64,000 bases of DNA, from the NCBI GenBank assembly GCA_009733775.1, contig WOGZ01000078.1:1-64000 (forward strand), written 5' to 3'. Within the stretch, counting starts at the first letter, position 1; every line of letters begins with the position of its first letter. Shown here in pieces: positions 1-12,247 of the stretch. This DNA comes from Alectoria sarmentosa (taxonomy: Eukaryota; Ascomycota; Lecanoromycetes; Lecanorales; Parmeliaceae). A program made the translations under genes and the position numbers. The notes beneath the pieces were generated by a model that worked only from the letters and a program-made list of their open reading frames with translations, made no database searches and had not been told where the DNA came from.

Positions 1-780
1 TTTATATAATATATTTAATTTATAATTATTAAATATTATTTTAAATATAATATTATTTAAACTTTCGCTCGTAACAATTACGTGCAAAAAAGAAAATTTA
101 TTTATTAAAAACAATTCTTTCAAAAATATCGTATATAATTAAAAATATTATTAAATTTTAAGTTTAAACGTGTTATAGTTTTTAAATAAATAATTTTCGA
201 ATATTATTCGAAAGATTATAACGAAATTATTATAATAATATACATTTAAAAATTAAAACAATCAAAAAATAAGGGTGATTATAAATATATATCACTTTTT
301 AATATATATACACTTTTTTCTCGACTAAATAAATATAAGTTAATTAAACGAGTAAAATTATTAACGTTAAAATTTCGAAAATAATTTCTCGACGCAACTC
401 ACATTTATAACGATTATTTATTAATTTAAATAAACTTATTAATATGCTTTTTACTTCGTCGCGCAACTTGTTTTAATAAATTTATTTAAATTAAAATTAT
501 TGCAAATAATATAAGTTAACAAAAAATGAAGTTAAATTATATTATAAATTAATAAAAGATAAAGTTAAGTTATATTATAAACTTATTTATATTTTATTAT
601 ATCACTTTTAAACAAGTTTCGCGTATAAAGATTTGTTAATATATCGTTTAATAACGTGTTTTTAATATAATTTAATCGTTTAATACGTTATATACAAAAA
701 GTGCAATTATAAAGTTTTATCGTCGCTTAAATTTTTATAATTCAACATTTAAAGATTCTATCAATTTTTTTCAAAGTAAA
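1..780. repeat. Extremely AT-rich block, probably RIP-degraded repeat
   Basis: The sequence is almost entirely A and T with long TA/AT runs and few C or G bases, and it has no open reading frame of note. Composition changes to ordinary values between about 780 and 1080. In Pezizomycotina such blocks usually are transposon or repeat copies mutated by repeat-induced point mutation (C to T on both strands). No terminal repeats, telomeric repeat units or transposase motifs can be read, so the parent element is unknown. Confidence 0.6.
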
Positions 781-1639
781 GGAAAATGTTATTTAACTTT
801 CAACATCTTTTAATGAGAAATGCACTATCTGATGTTGAGATTTGAGTCTGATGTTCTTCATTGTTTTCTTGATGCGAAATTTCTCATCGATCACTTCCGC
901 ACACACATGGGCGCATAAAAGCTTCTCTTAATCATCGAGTTTTATTTAATACATTATTCGCTTTATAATTGCTTTGTATATGCGAGAGCCTTTAAGTTAT
1001 TCAATTTTTAACATTGCGATATTTATTCAAATAGTTAGTTACATGTAAGATGGTCTATCTGATTACATATTTCACTTTTTTCAAGAATTCCAAAAAAGGT
1101 CATGCGTCGATAGAGGCATACAAAATAGATGGGGGTGTACATGTATCAAAAAGTGGTGTATACCTATAATCACCAAAAATAGCCTCGGTGATTAATGACT
1201 TTTGACACCCCCTTGTGGCCGACCTTGGAAGTACCGCTTGCCTGGTACCAACGCCCCCTGGCTTTCTAGTACTTCGAATTGTGTAAAATCTACGCCAATC
1301 GTTGATGCCTACCGAGCCGACTGACTGACTGACTGACTGAACTACTGAATGACAATAACAACAATAATCATCCATGGTCTACATGAGTGCAGACAAACAA
1401 AGCAAAAGATGGTAAACTTCGGTCCTATACCAATTACCAATTATCAATTGTCCCAGCAAGCTGAGTAGAGTAACAGCTACACGTGACACTGAACAAAAGT
1501 AAGCTTGCCTCACCATTTCCACATCAAAATTTCACAGTCCCATGCTAGAAATTTCTCTGCCTCATCTCTGCCTCTCGGGCATGAGTCAGGCTGCCAAGGA
1601 TAAGAAGGATGAGAAGCATCAGACGATGAATCTGACAGC
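781..1639. other. Spacer between AT-rich block and POLI
   Basis: There is no supportable gene. A GACT tetranucleotide run lies at 1319-1340. A short reading frame at 1100-1375 on the minus strand spans this run and looks accidental. The last few hundred bases presumably hold the promoter of the polymerase iota gene. Confidence 0.5.
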
Positions 1640-3772
1640 ATGAAACTCGTCATGGAGGCTGCTCAAAGGCGTGATGGGAGGATCATCATCCATTTTGTAA
1701 GCCAACATTATGGCCTCATGGCTGGCAGTCCGTGTCTAGTGGCTCAGTTTTAATTCTTATGATAGGATTATGGTTCGTACGAAGAACAAAGATGCTGCTC
1801 CTTCTTCTATGCTGACCTGTACGGTACATATTGCTTCTACGCCGCTGTATTCGAAAAGGAGAACCCAAGTTGGAAGTTTCTGCCACTCGCCGTACAACAG
1901 AAACAGATCATTGTCACCTGCAACTACGAGGCTCGCCGGAGAGGTCTTTACAAGCTCCAACTTGTGCATGAAGCCAAGAAAGCATGTCCTGACGTTATCA
2001 TCGTTTTGGGGGAAGATTTGACTCGCTTTCGGAATGCATCTAAAGATAACTACGATTTCTTCAGAGGCTACACTTGGAGTAACAAGGTCGAGAGGCTCGG
2101 CTTCGATGAAGTAAGCCTCTCGACAATTACAATCAGTACATTGTGACTGAGTCAGAGCAGGTTTTCATGGATGTCACTGACGTGATCGACTACAACTTTG
2201 CCCTACTCAATCACAATGATTTGCCCGCTTCTTTCTTTCACTTGGATCGTAATGATCCGACAGTTGGGTTCCCTTTTGATGCATCGAGCCTGTTTGGTCA
2301 TACCTTCCCTGCATCTTCTTCGACTTCAGCATCCAAACTTCTTTCCACAAACTATTCGTTTTCCAACGACTCAGTCGATCTTTTACTACGTCTGCGTCTC
2401 GGATCTCATTTTGCTTGGCATTTGAGACATCAATTGGAGGAGCAAAAGGGCTACACTTGTACAGTTGGCATCAGCACCAATAAGCTCAGTTCAAAGTTGG
2501 TAGGCAATCTCAATAAGCCAAAGGGTCAGACGACTCTTGTTCCGCCCTACAACCCTGATCCAAGAGATGGTAGGAGCAATGTAATTGATTTCATTGACGG
2601 CTTTGACATTGGCCAGATACCGGGCATTGGCTTCAAGATTGCTCAAAAAATTAGAAACCACGTGCTAGGACGTCCAGCCGTCTTCAAGGCTGGCCTTATC
2701 TATGGTGGTACCAAGGAGAATGTACATGTGCGAGATGTTCGCATATTTGAAGGTATGGGACCGGAAGCACTCGGCCGAGTGCTTGCTGGTCCAGGCGTCC
2801 CACGAGACTTGGGAGACAAGATCTGGGGTTTGATCCATGGCGTCGATGACACCGAGGTAGCAAAAGCCAAAGAAGTGCCGCAGCAAATTAGCATTGTACG
2901 TCGCGCTCAATTGCACTTCCTGAGATCGTCATTGATACCGTGGGTAGGAAGACAGCTACATCAGGCTGGACGAGGTTGAGCAGGTCAGGAAAGAATTGAA
3001 GATGCTATCTGAGAGTCTCATCAAACGAATGCGTCTGGACCTGACTTCTCTGGTAGATGACGAAGATATGGGCATAACTCTCGAAGGAGAAGAAGAAGAC
3101 CTGGCTCTTGATACTAAGGCAGCTTCATCCCGAAGGTGGATTGCCCATCCCAAGACATTACGACTTTCAACTCGCCCGCGGCCGCTTCTCAATCCTGACG
3201 GAACACGGTCAAGGAATTTCACTCGCATATCTAAATCTAGTTCCATGCCATCGTTCGTGCTCAGTCTTGCTCAGGACATCACCGTCCTGGCCGAGAAACT
3301 TGTCGAAGAAGCTCTGCTGCCCTTGTTCCGAAAGTTGCATCCAGGAAAGTCAGGCTGGAATCTCAGTCTGGTCAATCTTTGTGCGACAAACATGTCCATG
3401 GCTGCGAGCGAGGGGAAGGCCGGCGCTGGTAGGGACATCGGAAGGATGTTCAGAAGGCAGGAAGATGCGCTCAAAGGTTGGAAGATTGCTGATGTGGATG
3501 TCGCGCCTTCTGACGATGAGTCGGAGGATCGTCACATAGAGCAAGACGACGTCGATCAAATTGAGCGTGGAAATTCTAGTCATTACTACCCGGATCACCC
3601 TGGTCTTGGGTCTCAAGGCGCCCTCCCATCTGATCAAGGAAGCTCTTTTGGAGATGAGGCATGGGATAGCGAATGCGAGGAGAATGAGGGAGCTAGGTGC
3701 CAAGCCTGTGGTGCAATGATGCCCTCTTTTGCTATGGTTGCACACGAGCGCTTCCATTCAATGTCCGGCTGA
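1640..3772 (+). CDS. POLI: DNA polymerase iota (Y-family translesion polymerase)
   Basis: The gene encodes a Y-family polymerase that inserts nucleotides opposite damaged bases. The match to the iota type rests on the TCNYEARRRG motif, the GEDLTRFR motif and ERLGFDE, whose Asp-Glu pair (residues 133-134 with the retained insert) is catalytic. Introns are 1697-1765, 2111-2160 and 2896-2947. The C-terminus has a C-x2-C-x11-H-x3-H finger (C630, C633, H645, H649), like the ubiquitin-binding UBZ fingers of fungal Y polymerases. The start at 1640 is the first in-frame ATG after a stop at 1610; ATG 1652 is an alternative. Oddity: the N-terminal active-site motif should read DYDCFYA, but 57 bases (1773-1829) sit between DY-G and the rest. 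They look like an intron with a GT start, a CTGAC branch point and an AT end. Read through, the protein is 653 residues; spliced, 634. The gene may be impaired if the insert is kept. Confidence 0.85.
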
Positions 3773-4619
3773 TCAAGAGTTCCCACAGTCGAGCTCGCGA
3801 ATTTTCGCGTATCGCATGATAAGAAGAGGTATGACAGTGTTTCAGCAGTAGACAAATCGCAATCATGGCGTCCTTCCAAAGTCTACGATGTCATTCGAAG
3901 CGAAACCACCGTTGCTTCCCCAGAACGGTGCTCGATAGTCCCTTTGCCCAGGCGTTCCGGCACCATTACGGGATGACAGTTGTCTGACAGTCGGTAGAAG
4001 GTCAACCTGTTCTTTCCGGCAACTGTTCTCACGAGAATGTCTTTGGCTGATTATTCAATCGTCACAGTCCTGTATGCCAGCGCTTTGAATGCAGGCACAG
4101 GAATACAAGACATGCGGCTGACATGCTGCTGAAGAAAGATGGGCGAAACAGCCGGAAGCCCAGGTCCAATAGCTCGATGCAAGAGACGGGACAGACTCTT
4201 GCAGTAGCACTCGCAGGTAATGAGTGGGTGGGTTGGAGAGGATCAACCGCCGGTACGCTTCGGGTGTAACCATGGGTCTGAAGGGTAAATTCGAAGAGAG
4301 GAAAGGTGAAGCAAGTGTGCGGTATCATAGTCAATTCAAAAATCTTTATATCGTCATCATCATCATCATCATCATCATCCACACCGTGGGCTCGTGAATG
4401 CCGTGGATCATGAGATATGATTTCGATGATTTTGATTCAAGTAAATTCATCCCGAGGCAAGGCCTTACCTCCCAGTTCGACTCTTCATTGCCAAGTTATC
4501 CATGTTCACCTCCAAGGCGTGTCCTGAGTGACACGATAGGGTCAAGACTAGGGTCAAGACTCGATTCATTTCATTGACTCCTTGATTCCTATGCTCATAT
4601 ACAATCAACCGCTCTACTC
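3773..4619. other. Convergent spacer between POLI and GET2-like gene
   Basis: No gene is supported here. The stretch holds the 3' ends of two converging genes and a CAT trinucleotide run at 4354-4379. Short frames at 4055-4382 on the minus strand include the repeat (a run of Asp) and are not convincing. Confidence 0.5.
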
Positions 4620-5604
4620 TTACCCAACCGCACCTTTCCACCACGCCACAAATCCGAGAACAAACACAACTACCATCCCATCTTCAACCACCGTGCTCCA
4701 AATCCCACTGTACCTTGCCGCTAACCTAACATATCCCCTCCACGGTTCCGGCAGCATGTTTCCCACGATGCCAATCCATCCTCCCAGCTGACTGCCCGTT
4801 CCCTTCTCCAGAAAGAACCTCGAGCTTTGCAGCACCAGTTCCGCCGTTGCAAACAACCAAAACACATTCACGCCCCCCTCGTGCCCAGCTCCGGCAATAC
4901 CACCCCTTGCGATGTCCCCTTTGAATGCATGTGACGTAGCTGTAACGTAAATCCCCAGCACCAAAGCAAAGACAGCATGCGCAATCTTCCACAGGTACCC
5001 ATACGTATCCTCCTGCTTCGTCTGCGACCCACCCATTCCAGCCATGCCGGTCCCACCAGCCCCCATCATAGCGGCAAGACCTGGCGGCAGTCCACCCTCT
5101 CCGTTCCCTCCTTGGCCCTCAGCACCGGACATGGCGCCCATGAGCTGTTGTAGCATCTTCATCATCGGATCCTCCTCCCCTTGCTGCTGCTGACCATCGA
5201 CGCCAGACTGAGGAGCCCCATCACGCAGGAGCGCACGTATATCCGCTTCAGTCGGGGCATCGTGGTTCGTATTCGGGGTACGGTTCGCAGACGGATGGAT
5301 GGAGAGATCGACTTCTTCTGGGTCGTCGTTCGTAGAGTGCGCAGAGGTGGGGAGTGTAGGAGCAGGTGCTTCTGTTACAGTCTCAGACTCGTTCTCAACT
5401 ACAATCTTCGATCAGGGGATGGGCAAGCGAGTTGTGAAGCGTACCAGGTAGATTTTGTCTGCCAGATAGATTGGTGATTTTCTCTAATCGTGCAGAGCCT
5501 CCGGCTTTGATCTTGGCTTCGCGTCGCTCGCGGCGAAGGCGAGCTTGCTTCTGCGCTGGAGTTCCGGCGTCGCCGCCTTGAGCTTGGGGCTCTGGACTGT
5601 CCAT
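4620..5604 (-). CDS. GET2/CAMLG-like subunit of the tail-anchored protein receptor
   Basis: The product probably is the Get2-type ER-membrane subunit that receives tail-anchored proteins from the Get3 ATPase. The N-terminus carries the basic cluster RLRRERREAKIKAGG, typical of the Get3-docking helix of Get2/CAML proteins. A long acidic linker follows, then a Met/Gly-rich stretch and three hydrophobic segments near the C-terminus (around YLWKIAHAVFALVLG, VFWLFATAELVL and VVVFVLGFVAWW). One intron at 5399-5444 (GTACGC to TAG) joins exon 1 (5604-5445) to exon 2 (5398-4620), giving 312 residues, close to fungal family size. Sequence similarity in this family is weak outside the basic motif, so the assignment rests on motif plus topology. 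Confidence 0.8.
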
Positions 5605-5886
5605 GATCGTGCCAAGGTTCCAGGTGGGAAGCCTTGGAAGTGTTGGGTAGGAGGTTTGACCGAAAGAAGAGCTTTCTACTTAGTTTTAGGGCTGGTCGAG
5701 ATGATATTTCATCACCGATTATTCATATTCATGAACCCGAGTCAATTTGCGATTGCTAAATGGATCACGCTGAACTATGCCACGACGATGGTATATACAG
5801 TGCATGCTGCATGACTCTCTGGACCAGCGAATCCTCTTCATTAGAAATACAATCGCCAAAAAGCAACCCAAAAAAAGCTGAAGAGT

Positions 5887-8800
5887 TCAAGCCTCTGTCT
5901 CCACTCCAGGTTCTCTTCCACCCAGCCCTCCTGTGATCTTATGCTGCATCTTCTTCATTGAGAATTTCGCCTCATCTTTCGCAAATGCAAGGTTCTGTAC
6001 CACACGTGATTTAGTATGCCTTGAGCCCAAAGCCCTCTGCTGAGAACCGAGACTTACCCTGACAGGTTTCCACTGCATCAAACCCCTATTCTTTCTCTTT
6101 TCGGACTTCTTGTTCGCTACTTCCCTTGTCTTTTCGTCATCCTTTAGTGTCGTTCCCTCGGCAGCGCTTCCATTCATGTCTTTCCCTGCCCTCTTGTTCT
6201 CCGCATCTTGTACGCCGATGTCCGATTCCGAATCGCTGCCATCGCCCTCATCGCCAACGTGGTCATCATCGTCACTTGGAACGTGAGGATCATGGACAGG
6301 CTTATCTACCCCAGGCTCTGCTCTCTTACGGCCTTTGGAGTCCATGTAAGCTTTTGGATCATGCGTAAAAGCACCGCTCCAGTCCTGGCCATCTTTCGCA
6401 AGCCACTTCTTTCGCTCTTCCGGGTCAGCTTCCTTGAGAACGTCGCGGCCTTCAGTCAAAGACCGATCGTGTAGCTCCTGCACTTTCGGCGGCATTTCCT
6501 TGGTCACACGCTTTTCGCGAACGCCTTCCGCGAGACAAGCCTCCCAGGTTTCGAACGTCTCCCGCGAATCGTTGTCGACAACAAACCGCTCATGGTCTTC
6601 ATCAATACCAGCCTTGAATTGGCAACGGAACTGCAGACGGCCTATCTCTTCGGTGTCCTCCAGTCCAGGGACTTCTTTGGCTCGAATATTATCCTCCGTA
6701 ATGTAGTTTTGGGTCAGGCGGGCACCATTTTTAGTGGTCCAGATGGGTATATTGATGTCAACTTCGGTGTTGTCCACAAGGTGATGCAACCAGATGACAG
6801 CGTATGCAGCCGCTCCTCGTTTGCCTGTAATATGAAATTCAAAGACAACAGGTGATCGATATCGGAATTTGACCGGTAATCGCACGTTGTTCTTGCCGTC
6901 TCTCTTGGCAATGTCCCAATACATGCCGTCGCCTTCTGCAAGTTTTTGGCATTGTGTTCTGCTAATTTGCCCAACGCTGCCACCTGTCCTCATCTTCAAC
7001 TTCGAGTTACTATGATAGCTGAGGGCTAGGATTCTATCGGAAGTAAATTCAAAAGTGCCAACGTCCCATCCAAGCATATTCGGAGGCAGGCGAGTCTCGA
7101 TAGCTCTGAATAGCAGAGAGATTCTGACTCGACCAAAACCCTGATCAAATAAGTACGCCATCCCAGTGAAAGGACTATCGGTCTGACTTACAATGCCACC
7201 ATCGAGTGGGTACCAGCGAGTGACTTGAGAGCTAGTCTGCAGTATGTCGGACAATTTCAACGGCACAATGCCAAGAATAGGGTCATGCTGTCGGTGACGC
7301 TGGTCACGGACAGTAATTGTAACAATCGCAGACCTCCAATCCCTCACAAATCTCTCGGTTCCAGCATTGAAGATAGGCTTGCTACTGACGACCTTGGCTC
7401 GAGTGCGGTATATCTGACGTGACATTAGTGGCCACAATGCATGAAAAGGTAAGAGATGCTCACTAGTTGATCATTGTATAAAATGGTGCAGTAGCTGCTT
7501 GGAAGCCTCTTGCCTACTTCTTCCGTATTCTCCCCAGCGTCTCTTGCCGGTTCATACTCTCTGCCTTTCCTGTTCCCGTTGCTACCTTGAATGTTCTCAA
7601 GCTCGAGGTTGACGATCTGATGAACAACAACGCTGCAAATACCGCTTGGCCACAAAGGGTCAGGAGGAGTGTGAGCTACAGCATCCTGGTCTGCATTGTT
7701 CAATGTGCCCTTATCATCTTGTAGCTCTGGGTTGTCCTCGAGCGATTTAGGAAGATCGGGATTCTTGCCGTCAGTTCGCAGGGCAGATCTGAACTTTGGT
7801 TTCGAGAAGTAACCGACCTCCCAGTGCAATTCTCCAGGCATCTCGCTATCGGCTTCCATTCCTGTAAGTTTTGATACTTGGGGGTACATTTTACCAGGAT
7901 GCTGTATCATTTTCTGCATAGAAAGCTCGACCTTGCCTACAATATCATCGGCGCTAGTGCGATCAGAGTCCCATAACTCTACGCTGAGTTGTTCATCAGC
8001 TTTGATGTACTCGGGGTCGACAAGCAACCTGTCGTCAATTAGCATCAGGACTTCCAAATCAGTCTTCTGTACTCACGCTGCGGTCTCTTCCCATATCGGG
8101 TTCAAGTCGTCGGTAATCACACGTGTACAGTACATCGGCTTTCCATATTTGGAGAAGGTCAAGGTGATGTAGGGATCCGAGCCTCCACCCTTGCTCCCGC
8201 GCTTGTCCTGCTTGCTTAGACCTATTGCTCGGTGAATCCGAATCCACATGACACCTAACGCAAGAACGTCCTTGGCGATTTCGTCGCCTTGTAGGATTGC
8301 ACCAAGATCAATGGACATCGATTTGGGGGCAACGTACATGCTGCACGCAGCTCCAATAGCATAGTGGACGAAATTTGATATTAAAGGGAGGTTGAGGATG
8401 TTGACCCCCTTCGATACCATTGGCACACATCCAGCTTGGACTTGCGGTAAGCCCATCAGGGTGAAGGTCAGGTTTTTCAAATAAGGGGGCTCAGGTGTCA
8501 TCTGAAGACGTAGTCTAATCGTGCCCACCACTCCCTGCAATTCCACGAAAATGGGTAGTGGGACACCAAACAGTCCCTTAATACCAAGGTAAAAGACCAG
8601 CTGCATGTGCATATTCCGTGCTTTAGAGGATGTATCGTTGGGGTCGCTAGGCTTGGCATGATAGGCAAACGATGCTTCAATATTATAATAGTCGCCCCCC
8701 TCTTCGTCAGCGGCAGCCTCTTGGGGATCCTTGCTCTTCTTGTTCTCTTCGTGGATGCTCTCCTTCAATTCTTTGACGTGGGTGTCTGGTAGGGCGCGTA

Positions 8801-9843
8801 GACTAAGGATTCGGATCGGATTATTTCCCTGGTTGATCTCTGCGACGCGGACATTCTCTATGACCCCAGGCACGGATGCGCCCATCACATCTTCTAGAGT
8901 ATCAGCCACTCCAGCGAACATGTCTGGATTGATCAAACCCCAGACAATTCCTAGCAACGTGTTCATCCATTCAACAGATTCTGGAAGCAGATTGGCCGTC
9001 GCCTGTACTGGTCAGCCCCGTGCACAAGTATGAGTGTAGTCGAGTCTCAGTGCTTACAGTCTCTCCTCTCATCTGTTCACTCGACCATTCGACTTCTCTC
9101 CCACTGCGAACGACTTCCTTCATCCACAGGAATATGCCAGAGACAATGCACATTGCTGTGGGGATCAGCCCCTTCAAAGACCCGCCAAACATCTTCCCAA
9201 GCAACACGATAGCAATGAAAACGCCAATGCACAAGCCGGAAGCTCTGGTCTCGAGGGCTGCGAACATGGGCTCATAGCTGACCGAAGGTGTGGGGTGGAA
9301 CAAAATGTTCGTCTTCTCTCCGTGAATGGGAACATCGGAGGTACTTCCTTCAGCCACAGGATCAGGCGGGGCGGTTATATCTTGATTGTGTTTGTATTCC
9401 GGGTTGCTTTGATGGGCCATGGTCTTGACGGGGGTATCTTTGCCGAGGTTTGCGTTTGGGACTGACAGCTGGGGGTTCTCGGCAGCTTTCATAAACTCCC
9501 GGTTGACATCTTCAATTTGGACTTGGTTCTGGGTAGTCGGGTCGGTGACTGTCTTCATTGTACCAGGTTTGCCGGCCTGGGTCTCCTGGTGCGGAATGGC
9601 ATCGCTAGTACCCTGTGGCTCTTGTTGGCCCTGTTGCTGCTCGAGCTTGCGGAGTGCGTCAAGCTTTGCATCCCTCTCCCGCTTGTCTTTATCTAAACTT
9701 GCTACGAAGGTCTTGATGTCGGGAATTTTGTTTTTCCCGCTGTAGTGACCCCCAGGCGCATGCTGTATGCCAATGGCAGACCAGTTAGCGTATCTAGACA
9801 GAGGGAGGGTTCATCTCGAATTTACCTGCTCTTGCTGAGACAT
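5887..9843 (-). CDS. Mug190-like SMP/C2-domain lipid-transfer protein
   Basis: This is a tricalbin-like protein expected to tether ER to another membrane and move lipids. In order: a charged N-terminal tail, a hydrophobic hairpin at about residues 182-222, an SMP lipid-binding region at about 249-480, a first C2 domain beginning near 490 (motif SDPYITLTF, then NPIWEE), a second C2 region after a long acidic linker, and a charged Ser/Asp-rich tail. Introns: 9763-9825, 9003-9057, 8029-8076, 7414-7463 and 5995-6057; all are GT-AG. The first coding exon is only 18 bases. With all introns removed the protein has 1225 residues. The last intron is 63 bases, in frame and free of stops, so retention would give 1246 residues; the junction PVR-NLAFAKDEAKF suggests that splicing is normal. 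The fungal family name comes from the fission yeast meiotically upregulated gene 190. Confidence 0.85.
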
Positions 9844-10423
9844 GATGAGCCCGGAGGAACAATTATCCAAGCTAATCGCAGCTGTGAGGAAAAGGCAAGC
9901 AAGCACGCTACAAGATTGGAAAGGGGAAGAATGGGTACTTAGAAAGAACTTGGTCTTGGCATAAACTACGCGACTCTGCCGGGCCTTTTTTTTTGGGCGA
10001 TCGAACAACCCTCGTAGAATAGAGTACCTTAGCCCATGAAGGAATTTAATAATTAAGGAGAGGACTCGACTAGCCTTGTTGCGGAGAGCCCAGGCAAATC
10101 AGCTCCTGGACCAACAAATGTACAAGTAATCATCTGAGGGTCTTGCTTACTTACAGTAAAGTATTCGCAGATCTTTATGTTCCCATCTTTGTTTCTTGAT
10201 TGCTATGAGCGCTATCCCGATTCTTGAATCAATCGATTGATCATTGAACATATCCAGGATAGCCTGCCTCATCGCCTACTGTGGCAACAATTGAAGACTA
10301 GAGGATTTCCCTCTTCCTCTTTCTCTTTCTCTTTCTCTTTTCCTCCCTCGTCCTTGTCAAATGGCTCAATGCGTTGATTGTTTTTTCAGTAGTTGAAGCA
10401 ACCTTGATATTTATTGTACAAAG
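9844..10423. promoter_or_regulatory. Divergent promoter region of Mug190-like gene and deacetylase
   Basis: This 580-bp stretch lies between two divergent start codons. A pyrimidine tract built from CTCTTT units lies at about 10310-10350, some 75-115 bases before the deacetylase ATG; such CT tracts commonly mark the core promoter or 5' leader of fungal genes. No specific factor site can be defended. Confidence 0.5.
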
Positions 10424-11770
10424 ATGGTCCGTATTAGAGCTTTCATCAATGCTCGCATCTGCGCCCATGGGAGAGAGACTTTGCAGGACTTTTATGTGGA
10501 CCTCGACACTGGCTACATCGTGAAGGAGGAGCCTAGTGAACGGTCTTCAAGCGTGATTGATATGCACAATCGATTGATAGCACCCGCCTTTCAAGAGTTG
10601 CAAATCAACGGCTGCTTAGGTGTACATTTCACCACCTTCATGGACCCCCGAAGCTATCTGAGCCACCTCGAAAATGTGTCTCGCCATTTGGTGACACAAG
10701 GTAGGGAATACTGTCCATAATTCTGAGATGTTACCATACTAAGGCGATGGAGGCGTCAGCGCCTTTTACGTAACGCTTCCTACTGTCAGCAGAGATGTCT
10801 ATAAAAAAGTATGAGAGCGATAGTGTTAAGCAAGAGTATGGCACGTGAAGAGCTCATTGCTGAAGTAGATCAGATTCTGCCCCATCTTAAGCCACGAGCG
10901 TTTGATAACGGTGCAGATCTGCTTGGAGCGCATTGTGAAGGACCCTGGCTCAATCCTCTTAAAAAGGGGGCCCATGGTATTTACCACATGGTTCGATGCG
11001 GCATAGCTAAGTGGTAAACAGACACTAGTCTCATGCAAAGCCCCGCAGAGTCATCTGTTGGGGCAGTCTACGGCGACGAGGAAGCTCTCTCTGCGGTGAA
11101 GATGGTCACGTTAGCTCCCGAACTCCAGACTTCGCAGGATCTTGTTCAAGATCTTGTTCAGCGTGGCGTCATCGTTTCCCTTGGACACAGCGCTGCAGAC
11201 TACGACACGGGTACGAGAGCTCTCGGATCCGGCGCAAAGATGATAACGCATGCCTTCAACGCAATGAATCCATTTTCTCACCGATCTCCTGGCATCGCAG
11301 GTCTGATCTCGTCGTCCGAAGCACCATACTTCTCAATAATCGCCGACGGCATTCATCTCCACCCTGCGACTGCCACATTGGCTTTTCGCGCAAACCCGAG
11401 TAATTGCATCTTAGTCAGTGATGCTATCGAGATGGCAGGGCTGCCCGACGGATTATATGCGGGGCATGCGCAGATTCCCCATGGCCAAAGAAAAGTGGGA
11501 AACAAGGTCACGATCGAGGGCACGGACACATTAGTTGGGTCTTGCAGTACTGTTGCGGAGTGCGTGAGAAATCTCCGAGCATGGAGTGGATGCTCTTTGG
11601 CAGAAGCAGTCCGTTGCGCATCCCAGAATGTTACCAGTCTTATGAAGGACCAAGAAAGAGGTCTAATCGAAGAGGGTCGGAAAGCTGACTTTGTGGTATT
11701 GAGTGAACGGGGATATGTGCAAGAAACTTGGATGATGGGTATGAAGCTGTTTGAAAAGACGGACAGCTAG
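10424..11770 (+). CDS. nagA: N-acetylglucosamine-6-phosphate deacetylase
   Basis: The enzyme hydrolyses N-acetylglucosamine-6-phosphate to glucosamine-6-phosphate and acetate in the use of chitin-derived sugar. Amidohydrolase features are present in order: GAHCEGPWLNP with the metal-binding Glu at 136, SLGHSAADY with His204, THAFNAMNP with His225, DGIHLHP, and VSDAIEMAG with the catalytic Asp at 282. Introns 10701-10743, 10809-10873 and 10977-11021 join four exons into 397 residues, a normal length. The second intron acceptor was placed at CAG 10873 because it restores the KK-ILPHLKPR reading. The next gene downstream, in the same direction, is acetyl-CoA synthetase, which uses the acetate released here. 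Other N-acetylglucosamine catabolic genes (kinase, deaminase, transporter) are not in the window. Confidence 0.92.
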
Positions 11771-12247
11771 GCTCGCTAGTCTAGATACAGTAGATAAATA
11801 CTTGCGGCAGAAGCAAGTGAGCGGTAGTAGGAAACGCGAGAGCGAAGAGAGTTTGAGGTAGCGCAGATGGACTCCACGGAGCCAACAATTTGGACTACTC
11901 AATAGTTCTAGTACGTGCAGAATGAAGTTGTGCATCACAGGCAGACAATACTTCCCCAATTGTTGTTGCATGTACTAGTACCTTACGTACTTATAGCCCT
12001 ACCTACTCTAAACCCTCCTCTCTGCGGGGTCCGTTTTTTAATCCCGCTTCTCCGGACGTTCCAAATCTATGTCCTCCCATTGCTCCGATCTCGTGATGCT
12101 TTTCTTACTGCTGCAGCTGCGAAGCGAAAGAGGTCCAATTGATAGAGATACCCGGTCATTCGCATTTTTCAATTGCCTTTTCTATCTTACACTTCATTTC
12201 CTGACTCCATTGCTCAAACACATTGGAAACCCGTACTAACACCAGCC
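11771..12247 (+). promoter_or_regulatory. Spacer and probable promoter of acetyl-CoA synthetase
   Basis: This 477-bp stretch between two co-oriented genes has no convincing gene. It must contain the deacetylase 3' end and the synthetase promoter. Pyrimidine-rich sequence precedes the ATG at 12248. Confidence 0.45.

Noticed and set aside
4055..4382. Minus-strand frames with an Asp run
   Set aside because: The Asp run is just the CAT microsatellite read in antisense, and the rest has no features.
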